DNA from: Cerioporus squamosus
Lineage: Eukaryota; Basidiomycota; Agaricomycetes; Polyporales; Polyporaceae
Assembly (NCBI GenBank): GCA_022592435.1
Contig: JABYQS010000024.1
Coordinates: forward strand, 124,001-188,000
DNA: 64,000 nucleotides
Direction of reading: 5' to 3'
A program made the translations under genes and the position numbers. Positions 12,101 to 22,739 of the stretch are shown here, in pieces; position 1 is the first letter of the stretch, and each line of letters begins with the position of its first letter. The notes beneath the pieces are model-generated. The model worked only from the letters and a program-made list of their open reading frames with translations. It was not told where the DNA came from and made no database searches.

Positions 12101-12472
12101 ACTCACTTGTGCAGTAGACTGCACGGAGATGAGCAGCTCGTCTGCCATGCCTTTGCCCGACAAATTCAGACCGGTGGTGCACGTCTTGGCAAGATCGTCG
12201 AGGCCGCTTGGACGTTGGGTGCGTGGAGGGGACAAGATAGCGCGAGTCTGCAGGTAGTCAACACTGTCGAAGGTGTCATTGATCACCATGGGGATGAGGT
12301 CATCCGCGACAGCAGGGACGTAGTCGGCCTGCGCTAGGCCAGCCGCATCGTTTTGGGGCGGAGGTGTTTGGGTCGCGCGAGCGAGGACCACCGAGCCGCC
12401 AGGGGTGATTGGCAGCCCGGGAGGGTACAGTGGGACGCCGTTCTGGAAGCACTGGGCAGGAGGGTTGGACAT
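9123..12472 (-). pseudogene. Non-LTR retrotransposon ORF1 (gag-like, zinc knuckle), decayed
   Basis: RNA-binding ORF1 of a LINE-type element. An ATG at 12472 starts a Pro/Gln-rich N-terminus (MSNPPAQCFQNGVPLYPPG). After a frame change around 11920-12060 one frame runs to 9123 with only four in-frame stops: TGA at 10518-10520, TGA at 10485-10487, TAA at 9606-9608 and TGA at 9534-9536. Through the stops the frame stays coherent: a low-complexity linker, then a conserved block (TRWVMMLEGFLNNNEQKIR, FEGWPADRALEAVLRTLRIE), then a CX2CX4HX4C zinc knuckle (CPGCRSVSHPMHLC) and a Gly/Arg-rich tail. The stops are what C-to-T change (either strand) makes from CGA, CAA and TGG codons. An intron spanning the TAA is conceivable but less likely. 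Confidence 0.7.
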
Positions 12473-13250
12473 TGCAACGGGGAGGATCGAGGGGAGTGGC
12501 TAGACGACGATTTTCACAAGGATAGGGCACGGGAAGGATTCGAGGGGGATGAGTGAGGTTAGCGGGCTTGCCCATGGTGTTATACATCGTCTGGTACGTC
12601 CTCCTGCCTTCTATTCCTCGCGCCAGGTTCGCATTGAGCGGGGTCTTGCTCGCACTGTCGTGTTTGTCGGGACAGCGAGTCTGGGTGCCGGAGACCGCGT
12701 AGCGCACCTCTGTGGACCTCAGAAACCCCAGCCAGGATGGTCATGGGCATCCAGGAGTAAGGACGTCGCTTCTGCATTTGGGCATCGTACACCCGAGAGC
12801 TCGGCAGCGGCTAGCGTCGGCAGCTGGAGTCTTCTATTGGTTCAGAAACGTGCCCGGCAGCGCGTCTGGCCACCTCACCGGTATTTTGTTCGCCTGCCAC
12901 GCTGTGTTGCCTGCAGTCGTGACTCGTGGCGAAATTGGTGTCGTCTTGATCGTCCGGTAGGTCTCTATCGTTGTGTCTTGTTGGGCGCGCGCAGGCACTA
13001 ACTTTGAAGCTGCAGTGCGGAATACCAGTTTCTTCGCGTCGGGAAGAGCCTATCGCTTCTTATTCAGATCCTTAAGTGACATCTATTCCCTCGCGTTGCT
13101 CTCCAGCCAGCAGTCGCTACCCCAGCATTCCGGCCATAACGGCATGGGCCTCACGCACACGAGCAGGCCTAGAACATCCTCCGCTATTGCGTCGTCCTCC
13201 ACCATCGTCGTTCTCGCTGCTTTTCCGGCGGGCCGGGCTCTCCTCTGGAG
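12473..13250. other. Probable 5' untranslated region of the retroelement
   Basis: GC-rich sequence upstream of the ORF1 start on the minus strand. I see no gene, terminal repeat or clear boundary. Confidence 0.3.
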
Positions 13251-13643
13251 TCAATAAGGGAATTGAATCTCCACCTCTTCCACCATGTTCCCCCGACATT
13301 CGTTGACAATCCTTGCGGTTGCTACACCATCCTCCATCCTCCAGACCTCTACCACCTGTCCCATCACATGTGGGTCGTATGTATCGAGCTCATTCAGGGG
13401 AGCTGCAGGTCGGTGATGTGCGACTGGTGAGCCTGCGAGGATTTTGACTTTCCTGCCGACCACGATAGGTTCTTCTGGCCAAGTCGCAAGGGTGTACGTG
13501 TGTCCAAGCCATGGGCCTCCCACAAACCCATAGGCAGGGTGCAAGAGACCCTTCCAACTAGCAATGAGGAGGAGATAATCAGGGCGTGGAGGGGATTGGA
13601 CGCATGGCGTGTGGGCAGTAGGCTCTGCGCGATTTGAGAACAT
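13251..13643 (-). CDS. Hypothetical 130-residue protein
   Basis: An ATG-initiated frame of 130 codons with non-random composition: a hydrophobic patch (GFVGGPWLGHTYTLATW) followed by a beta-rich half (VVGRKVKILAGSPV, VMGQVVEVWRMEDGVATARI) ending in FPY. The second half has the feel of a small SH3-like or chromo-barrel fold, but I cannot assign a family. It lies upstream of the decayed retroelement on the same strand, so it may belong to that or another element. Confidence 0.3.
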   Translation of the reverse strand: MFSNRAEPTAHTPCVQSPPRPDYLLLIASWKGLLHPAYGFVGGPWLGHTYTLATWPEEPIVVGRKVKILAGSPVAHHRPAAPLNELDTYDPHVMGQVVEVWRMEDGVATARIVNECRGNMVEEVEIQFPY

Positions 13644-15017
13644 CCTGGGTGCTTTTAGTGGGAGTGCTGGGGAGTGAGGATGGTGGGGAGAGCACTTCTA
13701 CACCGCAGAATAAATGGAGTTCAGTCTGAACAGGGCGTCTTGGTAGACGTCGGTTCGTGCGGGTCTTCACAACGTTCAGATAAACGTATTCGGGAGCGAG
13801 AAAGTGCCTGTGATTTCTGGGAAGCTACCCTCATCTTGTAGCTACGCATGAGTTTAGTGGTTGGAGATCTGCTCTCCCGTTGAGTATATTGACTGGGAGT
13901 GAGCAGGAGGCCAGGAGGTGCTGGCTGACCAGCACGTCGGGTCATGTGACCGCACGCGTAGATCACATGCGCGATTTTGGCGGGTCGGGCGCCTACGAGG
14001 CGCCCGCCACTCAGGCTCTTCTCGCATTATAGGCCCTCCGGAAAGTTGTTTCTCAACAGCAAGCTTGCAGAGTTACCAGGAGACGAAGTTGGGCAGTATG
14101 TAGTCTTAGGCAAATACCTGCACAACAGAGGAGGGCTAGGCCATGTTATTCTGCAGTGGCATGTCGACACGTTGACGCGTTGTGGTCACGTGCTGGGTCT
14201 TTTGATGCGTGCCTGTCTGCACACCTACACCGGGCAAGACATCGCCTCCGGCATTTACGGGGATCTCGGTCTCGGGGGAAAGTCAGAGTGCCAGGGTCGA
14301 GGGCACCTCCGGCGCCCGTTCCGTAACTTAGACGCACGTCGAGACCATTGGCCGTAGAGGCGAGACCTGCATTGCAGTCGTTTCACCACTCTTCATGCGC
14401 ATATCGTGTCGTAGATGGACAGTATAGCCATGCATGGCTGGCTTGAGTAGACAGGGGTTCGTCGTGCGCCAGGTTGGGGGGTTGAGAGCCAGATTTCATC
14501 ACGGCAATGGCCCCTGCGTTTGCTGGCATGGGGGACTTGCATGGGCCCTCGTGGCTACTAGCTGGTCCTCCTGCGTAGTCGCAGGAGATTCAGTCATCGC
14601 TGAAACGCCTCTCGACGGCGTACGTGCCTGCGGGGGGCACAGGTTGTTGAGACCTTCGAAATCATAGATTTCGCTGAGCATGAGCCCAGTTGCACATGCG
14701 CGTATCTTCTCGTCGGCCAGAATAACCGTATAACGCCTCTTTGCTAGTCGGCAAAAGGTTCATTATAGCGTCCTAGGACATTCGTCGACTATCTACTTGT
14801 ATCAAGAGACCCCGGTATGGCTGCTCCAATAGCCAGGGACCGTGGGAAACAACGCGCCAGATGGCGGTTGGTGGAAGAGGAGCCCGCCTGGTTGCAACAT
14901 CTTGTCTCGTGTGCGACTCTGCTAGTACTAGTCTTCGAAGGTCTGTCCAACGTTAGCAGGCGTCGTGGTCATCGAAGAGTCCAAGCACACGAGGAACGTG
15001 CCTGATCGTGAGGGACG
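13644..15017. other. Intergenic region without a recognisable gene
   Basis: Only short frames occur. One ATG frame at 14681-14499 (minus) encodes about 60 residues rich in Pro, Thr and Gln and may be a gene fragment, but nothing supports it further. I see no clear repeats. Confidence 0.3.
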
Positions 15018-15812
15018 TCAAAAGGGATTACCAACCATCCAAAATGCATCTTCTACTTCCAACTCCGGGCCATACTGGGGAAATATCCTGGTGAAGACTT
15101 CGCACCACAAGTGGTATCCTGCTCTCAGATAGAGTGCGTTCGTGTAATCCCAGTACTCTGGGTACCATCCAGCGCACTCCCAGTCGATCCATCCCGATAA
15201 CCGACCATCATGTATGAGAAAGTTGTTGGGGTGCAGGTCTGCGTAATTGAAGACCAGACGGTGTGGATGGGAACGAAGAATGTCGAGTTTGGCATGGAGC
15301 CCCGCATGATGACGCTTGGGGATGGAGCGCAGGATGTAGTCGTACAGTTGGTCTTCCGTCTCAAATGGTCCGAAACAGCGATCGTGGCTTACCCGATAAC
15401 AGCGGCAAGCGCTGCCATTGATGGAAGAGATTCGAGCAGTGGGGGGTAGGGGGATGGATCGGAGCTGGGAAAACCAGTCACGGAGGGTGGTTTCGAAGTC
15501 ACGCAATTGTTCCGATGACAAGTCATAGAGGGTTTGCTCCTCACCAAAGGAGACGCTGGGAAGTCGAGTCATGAGGATACAAGTTCCGTGAGCGTCCTGC
15601 AACGTGTCCAGCATCCAAGGAACGGGGATCGTGGTGTGTTGGGAAACTAGTTTCATGGCAGCCGCTTCGGCACTCCTGACGCGAGGACCGTACTTCATGT
15701 ACAAGTCGAACGGAAGGCGTTGAATGGTCCCTTGTGAAATCCATACCAGCGCTGGCCGATGAAGGCAAGACATCTGTAGGCAAGGATTCGGAGTCGACCA
15801 GGAGTGCAACAT
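15018..15812 (-). CDS. Aminoglycoside phosphotransferase/kinase-like (APH family) protein
   Basis: Small-molecule or protein kinase-like fold of the APH/choline kinase superfamily, abundant in basidiomycetes; the substrate is unknown. The N-lobe has MKYGPRVRSAEAAAMKLV with the catalytic Lys-like segment and Glu, then ILMTRLPSVSFGEE (hinge). The C-lobe has the Brenner-type catalytic motif NYADLHPNNFLI (D..H/N) and the metal-binding GWIDWECAGWYP. At 264 residues it is slightly short for the family (about 280-330), mainly at the N-terminus. The ATG (15810-15812, read on minus) is the last three bases of the MITE at 15810-16026, so the MITE either supplied the start codon or displaced the original 5' end and promoter. 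A possible donor near the stop (GGTTGGTAATCC) leaves the exact C-terminus open. Confidence 0.65.
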   Translation of the reverse strand: MLHSWSTPNPCLQMSCLHRPALVWISQGTIQRLPFDLYMKYGPRVRSAEAAAMKLVSQHTTIPVPWMLDTLQDAHGTCILMTRLPSVSFGEEQTLYDLSSEQLRDFETTLRDWFSQLRSIPLPPTARISSINGSACRCYRVSHDRCFGPFETEDQLYDYILRSIPKRHHAGLHAKLDILRSHPHRLVFNYADLHPNNFLIHDGRLSGWIDWECAGWYPEYWDYTNALYLRAGYHLWCEVFTRIFPQYGPELEVEDAFWMVGNPF

Positions 15813-16026
15813 CAGTAAAGTGTGAAAAGTCTGAGAGCTCTGAGATCTCTTAAATTCAAATTCAGAGTTTACAGAGGTCTACAGACCTCAGAGCCATTCT
15901 CCACCATGGCAGAAAATGAATATTGATATGTCTGGAAAGAGGCCTCTGAGGTTTGACATTTCTGACCTCTGAGGATGTCTGTGGGAGAACTTTCAGAGTT
16001 CTCAGAGTTTTTGCACTTTACTGATG
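15810..16026. mobile_element. 217-bp MITE, copy A
   Basis: Begins CATCAGTAAAGTG and ends with the reverse complement CACTTTACTGATG. The whole 217 bp is repeated in inverted orientation at 18001-18217 with the same length and high identity. The interior is made of near-palindromic tracts (for example around GAGGTCTACAGACCTC). I cannot see a convincing target-site duplication. Its left end overlaps the start codon of the kinase-like gene. Confidence 0.8.
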
Positions 16027-16726
16027 ATCGCTGGAGGACATGTCGGATGAAGTCCTGCTAGGCAGTCATTGGAGTTAGTTGAGATATGGGCATGCGAGTG
16101 CCGTAGTCTAGTACGTACGTGAACTTTGCCTTCAGAGATTGTATTGCAACTTTGGGGAAGACTGCTTATAGCGAGGTGGCGACAGACATTGACGAAGCCA
16201 AGAGTCAGGACGAGAACAGAGAACAGAGAACAGCGCTCTACTCGCCGCTCACCTGGCCGGGTGCTTCCTAGGGCGCAGCGTGCCCATGCCCACACAGGCC
16301 CACACAACCCCACACAAGCACGCGGACCGTCGCGGCAAACGCTGCCGCTCGTGCCTGCCCCTCCCCCCTTCCTACTCTTCAGCATACGCCAGCATCAAGC
16401 CCGTCGCAAGACAGACAATGACCAATCATCAGGCCTCTATCCCACCGTTCACTCACGCAGCCAGAGACAAAAAGCACCCTGGCTCTGGGATGGGCGGTGG
16501 TGCACAAGTTACAGTACTTAAGCAACCAGTGTGGTAGAGGTTCGTCACCCGCACCCCGCTCTTTTGCCCGGCAGGTCTCATCTCCTGACCTCCCGAGGAG
16601 CAGTTTGAGTCTATTCGCCGCTCTGTTTGTATCTCGAAGACTACAAACATCTCGTCTACTTCGGTCAGTCTGCTTGCATGCTCGCCTTCGTGTGGCTGGC
16701 TGACAATCAGGGCTGTACATGCAGTC
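16027..16726. other. Intergenic stretch between MITE A and the small orphan gene
   Basis: No gene recognised. It contains a CA-rich tract at about 16290-16330 (repeated CCCACACA). Presumably it includes the promoter of the gene starting at 16727. Confidence 0.3.
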
Positions 16727-17267
16727 ATGCCTGGGCCCAAGCTACCCACATCCCGCATCTATGCGTGTCTCTTCGCGCGTCGCAACAGGACGTTTCACTG
16801 GGTTTTAGCCATCCCTCACAACAATGGCGAGACCATGTACAAGTTCCACGCGACTGAAGACCACAACGGATGGCACTATGAATGTGCCAACCATATGATT
16901 GTGAGCTCCATAACTATATGTGCTGCGGTACAGATCAGTGAGCTTCCACTTGTATAAGTACCCAAGGAGGAATGTTTGCTCAATTGCTGAGCTACCAGGT
17001 ACTCTTCCGCCAGGTGTAACCGCTGGTACCATCGATGGATACCTGAAGGATATCCCTATGGCAACTCCGGCGGAAGATGCGCCGCAGCCCTGGACTTGCC
17101 GTATCTGGCTGAAGGCAGCTGTTCGCAAGCTCCATGAGAAGAAGATCGTGAATTGTCCCGACGTCAACAAGCTCGAGTACGAGCTTAAGACGATTGCGGC
17201 GGACACCAGAATTGGCGTTGAGATGGGCTGCAACTACAAGGTGGAGATATCCGAGTATCCATTTTGA
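16727..17267 (+). CDS. Small uncharacterised basidiomycete protein (DUF6914-like)
   Basis: A 159-residue protein from two exons, 16727-16937 and 16999-17267, joined across a 61-bp intron (GTGAGC...CTACCAG with a CTGAG branch-like site) that keeps frame. Features are YACLFARRNRTFHWVLAIP near the N-terminus, GWHYECANHMIV, then WTCRIWLKAAVRKLHEKKI and a C-terminal TRIGVEMGCNYKVEISEYPF. The strand-rich N-terminal half with FHW and the W-x-C-x-x-W segment resemble the small Agaricomycete family I recall as DUF6914. The biochemical role is unknown, and the assignment is from memory. A second, truncated copy follows at 17700-17998, and both sit between the two MITE copies. Confidence 0.5.
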
Positions 17268-17699
17268 ATGCCTCGACAAGGAAGACCCTCTTGAATGCTC
17301 TACATGTACTTATGCACAAGATTGAGCCCCATCATCTATGTACTTCTACCAGTAAATTGTCATGTATGCTCAGGGAGCTGCGCCAATAAACAGTGTTTCT
17401 CGTTACTGTGATGGATGTTCCAAGCCAAACACTGATGTGGCCAAGAGCTCAAGCTCCACCGCACATAGTGCTCAGTTGACCTGTAGTCTGCAACTTGAAC
17501 CAGCAGAAGCGATTATGGCGCTCTATTCTTTTTGTTTGAGGCTCACTGCGCGGTGCTCGGGCGCAGTCCCTTTTTGGTCTGCCTTGTTCGAACTTGCGCC
17601 TGGACGCCTTGGGTACTGGCTGAACAGATATATATATATATATCGGACCCATCACTGCGTCGACTTCCGAAACTGACATCCAAGCTCTCTGCTCACCAT

Positions 17700-17998
17700 A
17701 TGATGCACCCTTTGCTCACCCCGAACACCATATATGCCACTCTGTATTGGCGCGCAGATGGCAAATATCACTGGGCATTGATCGTAGCAGACAGCTCTGT
17801 CTCTGGGAAGAAGCTGCATGCCACCAACCTCGATGATCCTACGACATGGTGCTATGCCAGCGACGACTTCAATGTATCCACTGAGTGGAAGCCCCTCGTC
17901 ATTCTAGCTCAGATAGGTGCGCTCGCCACCTTCTTCATGCCAACACATAGCTGATATTACAGCACACAGTGGCTGGCAGGAATGGCACCCGCGAGGAC
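17700..17998 (+). pseudogene. Truncated paralogue of the preceding small protein
   Basis: An ATG at 17700 opens NTIYATLYWRADGKYHWALI, KLHATNLDDPTTWCYASDDF and WKPLVILAQIG, parallel in order to the 16727 gene up to its intron. A matching intron follows (GTGCGC...ATTACAG, about 17915-17962). The second exon then runs only some 36 bases before MITE copy B begins at 18001, so the conserved C-terminal half is missing. It reads as a tandem duplicate cut by MITE insertion or by a rearrangement at it. Confidence 0.55.
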
Positions 17999-18000
17999 CT

Positions 18001-18217
18001 CATCAGTAAGGTGCGAAAACTCTGAGAACTCTGAAAGTTCTCCCACAGACATCCTCAGAGGTCAGAAATGTCAGACCTCAGAGGCCTCTTTCCAGACATA
18101 TCAATATTCATTTTCTGCCATGGTGGAGAATGGCTCTGAGGTCTGTAGACCTCTGTGAACTCTGAATTTGAATTTAAGAGATCTCAGAGCGCTCAGACTT
18201 TTCACACTTTACTGATG
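18001..18217. mobile_element. 217-bp MITE, copy B (inverted relative to copy A)
   Basis: Starts CATCAGTAAGGTGCG and ends CACACTTTACTGATG; the reverse complement aligns along its full length with 15810-16026. The two copies face each other across 1.97 kb, so they could be two independent insertions or the long inverted ends of one composite unit of 2.4 kb. Confidence 0.8.
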
Positions 18218-18737
18218 CTCTTGTGTTGACAACCTCCTCCATACCATACCACTGGAGACACCCACCTGTGACGCCCCGCATCCATTCACATGCCGTATCT
18301 GGTTTCAGGAGGACATGCGGGTCTTGATTGGGCAGGGAATGGTGATGTGTCGAAGTTTGGTGAATGCCCTCGAGAAAGAGTGAATAATGCTAGCAGACAA
18401 CAATGGAAAGTCTGTAGCCCTTGGCCGGCCATGGAAGCTGTACGCCGACGTTGGGTCTGTTATACTGTAAATTGTACTTCTGTACTTGTGTTGGAATCAT
18501 GTTGTCATGGTTCGATTGGTATCCCTTCTGGGGCATTGCAGTTGTCTGCAGCGTCCTCACGCGCGGCATCACCCCCCTTTCCATCAAATGCGCCCCTCAT
18601 ACCTCCAACAGAGAACGGAACAACACTTTGGTACCGAGTCAGAGAACCCGGGAAAGCTCAGGGGAAGCAGTTCAACAGATGCACTGAGTATACATAAGTA
18701 TACATCGAGACATGACTGGTGTAGGGCAGCTGAGAGC
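18218..18737. other. Stretch between MITE B and the helicase remnant
   Basis: I see no gene. An intact helicase would have its Q motif and Walker A (GSGKT) here, but neither is present in any frame. Confidence 0.4.
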
Positions 18738-21100
18738 CTGTGCCTAATCATCCTCACCCCGACCCGTGAGCTCGCCCTACAAATTTTCGGTGTCGCAAAG
18801 GAGATCATGTCCCATCACACACAAACCGTGGGCATAGTTATGGGCGGGGCCAACCGGAGAGCCAAAGTAGAGCATCTCGAGAAGGGCGTGAACTTGCTCG
18901 TCGCCGTGCCAGGGCGACTGTTGGATCATCTCCAGGTGTGTTGCCCATCCTCGGCAGTATTTAGCACATGTGGATGAATTTGTCTCTCAGAATACCAAGG
19001 GCTTCGTCTTCCGCAACCTATGTTCGCTTGTCATAGACGAGGCGGACCGGATATTGGAGGTAGGATTTGAGGAAGAGGTCAAGAAGATTGTGTCCATTCT
19101 ACCGAGTGGTGCGTGTGCCGATCTACGTCCAGAAACCCCGCTGATATTTCGCATAGAAAATTGGCAAACGATGCTGTTCTCAGCTACTCAGACCTCGAAA
19201 ACGCAAGATCTAGCGCAGATATCCCTCCGGCCAGGAACCATCTCCATTGACATTGACAAGGATGCGGAGGCAAGCACCATCTCCACGCTCACCCAAGGGT
19301 ACATCGTCTGTCCTTCTGAGCGGCAATTCTTGCTCCTCTTCACGTTTTTGAAGAAGCATGCAAAGAAAAAGATCATCGTGTTCTTCTCAAGTTGCAACTC
19401 TGTCAAGTATCACGGGGAACTGCTCAACTACATAGACATCCCCATACTCGACTTACATGTGAGTCTTCGGACAATTCTGACTTCTACACAGTGTAATACT
19501 CGCTTTAGGGCAAACAAAAGCAACAGAAGCGCACAAACACCTTCTTTGAGTTCATCAATGCGGAGTCGGGCATCCTCTTGTGCACGAACGTGGCCGCACA
19601 TGGCCTCGACATTCCCCACATCAATTGGATCGTCCAGTATGACCCTCCTGACGATCCACGGGACTATGTCCACCGCATCGGATGAACAGCGTGTGCCAGA
19701 AAAGCCGGGAAAGCCTGCTCTTTCTCCTCGAGAGCGAGCTCAGGTTTTTCCGTTACCTCCAGGAGGCCAAGGTCCCCCTGAACGAATACACCGTTGCTTC
19801 GAGCTGTGTCTATCAAGTCCAGACCCAGGTCAGTGTCGCGGTGACTAGACGCGTAGACACCAGATGTCGATCTGCGACGGTCTGAGGGGCGAGCGGTGAG
19901 GAGCCGAAAGGGGGGAGTAGAGAGAAAGCTCAACGAGGGCAGAGCAACAACCGGCTTGGAGGCACGAAGTCGTCGATAGCTAGTCTTCACGTGCATTAGT
20001 CCCAATGACCAGGTTATATTAGCACAGAGACAAGGGCAAAGTACATGGGGGAAAGTGCACCTAGTCCCAATGACCAGGAGGTCAAGATGGGGACCAGGTA
20101 AGCGCTGGGAGGGGTTTATATACTAGTCTGCTCTGAACAATCACGTGCCAGTGGAAGTGACTCATGCGGGAAAGGGAGCGAGGCTGTACAAGTGGGAGAC
20201 AAAAGGGTGGGAAAACACATGGTAATGGGATGGTAAGTGCGAGAACAAGGCATGCGGTCATGGGAACAGAGCATACGGGCGCGAGAATGAGATCAAGGGG
20301 TCCAAAATGGGATGTGTACGAAGTAGGAAAGGGATCAAGATGGGAAAGTGAAACTTCCAGGGAAAACGAAAAGGGTGCTGGTCCACTGACCGTGACAGTC
20401 AGTATACTGTAGAGTTTCGGCCGATGTGGTGCAGGCCCCAGCGGGGTGTGACCTGTAACCACCCGCAGTTGCCGGAGCGGAGCGGAGGCACCCAAAATTT
20501 GCCTGATTTGGCCTGCTAAACGCCCAAAAACTGAGCCAAAATGCGAAAATGGGGGCCCCAAAGGGGCCGTGACCTGTGACCTACAGCACGATGCGGTGCG
20601 GCGGAGGTCCCTGTGACCTGTGACGTGCCGCATCGGTCGAAACTCTACAGTACAGCCATAATGATGTTCGACCCGGTCTGACGAGCGGTCGGTAGCTGGA
20701 GAAGCTCCTTCAGGGTAACTACTATCTGTATCGGTTGGCCCTGGAGGGCTACCGGTCCTATCTGCACATCTACAATTCGTACGCGAACAAAAAGATATTC
20801 GACATCAACGCCCTCAACCTGCAGAAGGTCAGCAAGTCATTCGGGTTCGTGACCCTGCCCAAGGTGTCGATAGCGCCATCCCCAGGCTCGGGCCAAGAAA
20901 GCTCCGGGAAGAAGAGGAAACGTGATCACCTACATTTAGAGTCCGAGTCCAAGTCCGCCTTTGAGGACGGTGAGGTGGATCCTGCCCTAGGTCCCTCACG
21001 TACGCACAACAAGGTGCGACAGATCAAGCAGCTTGGCAGGAAGAAGGTTGCGAGGCAACACTACAGGAATCAGGCGGTGGACAGCGGATGGAGCCACTAG
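18738..21100 (+). pseudogene. HAS1/DDX18-like DEAD-box RNA helicase pseudogene
   Basis: Derived from the Has1 family (60S ribosome biogenesis helicase). Visible segments in order are [12 protein letters not shown] (motif Ia), VPGRLLDH (Ib), [10 protein letters not shown] (DEAD), MLFSATQT (SAT), [16 protein letters not shown] (IV), then the joined exon [15 protein letters not shown], and the family tail (YRSYLHIYNSYANKKIFDIN, SFGFVTLPKV, Lys-rich end). Lesions: no motif I upstream, VAAHGLDIP in place of the usual Arg in motif V, a TGA at 19683-19685 inside motif VI (HRIG-stop), a frameshift shortly after, and about 870 bp of foreign sequence between about 19831 and 20697. At least two short introns (around 18935-18989 and 19459-19508) persist. 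It is a truncated, mutated copy; a functional HAS1 must lie elsewhere. Confidence 0.8.
20403..20652. mobile_element. About 250-bp TIR element inside the helicase remnant
   Basis: ACTGTAGAGTTTCGGCCGATG (from about 20405) pairs with CATCGGTCGAAACTCTACAGT (about 20630-20650) with one mismatch, giving 21-bp terminal inverted repeats. The interior repeats GTGACCTGTGAC-like blocks three times. It lies within the foreign stretch that splits the HAS1-like pseudogene. A pair of direct repeats TAGTCCCAATGACCAGG (about 19996 and 20063) lies nearby and is outside this unit. Confidence 0.55.
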
Positions 21101-21140
21101 AACGATGTCTGACACTCACTTCATGCAGAATCTTGTACTC

Positions 21141-22061
21141 GTGGGCGCCTAAAGTGTTCGAACACCTCAGGTTAGGTGTACCATGAGGGCATAATGAAAT
21201 ATAGATATCTTGGTCACTTCACAAGAAACATTGAAGCCCTTCAGTGCATATGGTAGACAGGCATCTGAGCTTCTAGTATATATGGGTGACACTGTATGGT
21301 TCACTCTGTAGCATTCTGTAAAGTATTAACTTTATCTGAGGTGTACAAAATCCATTCTTCCCATCCCAGCCCTTATAAGTACTGTCCAAACTTACTGAGA
21401 TGATCTCATAAAAATTGCAATGGGGACCTTAGAGACCCCTGCATGTAATATATGAATGGTGGGATGGACCAAGAAAGTCTGAGGGAGCTATCGCCTGAGA
21501 AACATGGGAGACTGATTAATATAATTGCATATGGAACATCACTTGTCCTGAATTCAGTCTCTCAAGGGCTGCTACCAAACTGCTGATAGTATCAATGAAT
21601 ATTGAGAGGGCAGTAGTCATGCATGCAGTGGACCATGTGTCTGTATACATTAGTTGAACGACTAAGACTGCATAAGCAAAACCATGTATGTTACGCCTGT
21701 TCATCTGGCAAGTTTCACTGACGATAACTCTCCTGGTAGTCCTCTTCAGATCCCTTGTTTTATATGATGCATACAGCAAGCTCTGAACTATCTGTGGGTA
21801 TATTTGTGAGGTTGTCTCAATAGGCCCTTACAGACTTATTGGGGCAGGAAGGAGAAAAGTACCTTACCAAGAGTTCATGCTCTCCAGACAGCTAGAGACT
21901 GTTGCACACAGTTTTATTCACACATATTATGAGCTCAGATTTTTGTCTACATTATGTGGCTACATGTTCTGACTAACCCTTGATTGTGAGCAAGATTCAT
22001 GTGTTACAATATCCGCACCAAGAGCGCCTCATGTGGGCGTTCGAACACTTTAGGCGCCCAC
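21141..22061. mobile_element. 921-bp element with 23-bp perfect terminal inverted repeats
   Basis: GTGGGCGCCTAAAGTGTTCG plus AAC at 21141-21163 is the exact reverse complement of 22039-22061. The interior is markedly AT-rich compared with the neighbouring genes and has no coding potential beyond chance. I see no exact target-site duplication. A non-autonomous DNA transposon is likely; the superfamily is unassigned. Confidence 0.7.
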
Positions 22062-22739
22062 TAGTACTATCATCGTCCTGTTATAGTTTGTTATGGGTTA
22101 CGAATTCTATATTAGCCATGTACTGGTAGAAGTGTACTACTAAGTGTTGTTCATGACCGACGGTCAGGCCATGGCCGTCTGGTCTTTCCAGTCAATCATT
22201 GAGGGCGTGTTAACGGCCGCCTAGTGTGCACTGTGCGCTGCTCCCGCCGCTCATATGCAACAACAACTGCAAACATCGGCATCGCATGCGCGGCCGCAAC
22301 TCTGGCTCATTTACACCGCAACATGTCTCCCAATACACCTCGCAGTCCTCTCAGAGACGCATGTTTCGAGTCCTCCCGTGCGACACCACAACCTCCGCTT
22401 CCATCTCCTTCAAGTTCAAGATTCGGCACACTGCCCCTTCCATTTGCTGCCGGTGCATCGCGGACCATTGATAGCTCAGAAGCTTCGGTCTCTTCTGGAG
22501 TGCATGGTCATCTAGGTCAAATATGATTGAATGCTTACTGGAGGGTACAGAACCTTCATTGGCAGATCTTGATCTGCCGTCCTGTTTCTATGCCAGCTCT
22601 CCCTGGCCTCGTTTCCTACTCTTCCCGTCCCCCTTGACTTCTCCACCCCTACCGTGACGTCTGACTCCAAGCGACACAGCTGTCACTCGTTCGTTGATAA
22701 CTTGGCTACTGGTTACTGCGAGCACTGGGCAACTCCAAG
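22062..22739. other. Upstream region of the membrane protein gene
   Basis: No gene recognised. It ends in the presumed promoter and 5' UTR of the gene at 22740; pyrimidine-rich tracts occur at 22590-22660. Confidence 0.3.

Noticed and set aside
17620..17645. TATATATATATAT tract as a promoter or microsatellite of note
   Set aside because: A short, common dinucleotide run upstream of a truncated gene; no other support.
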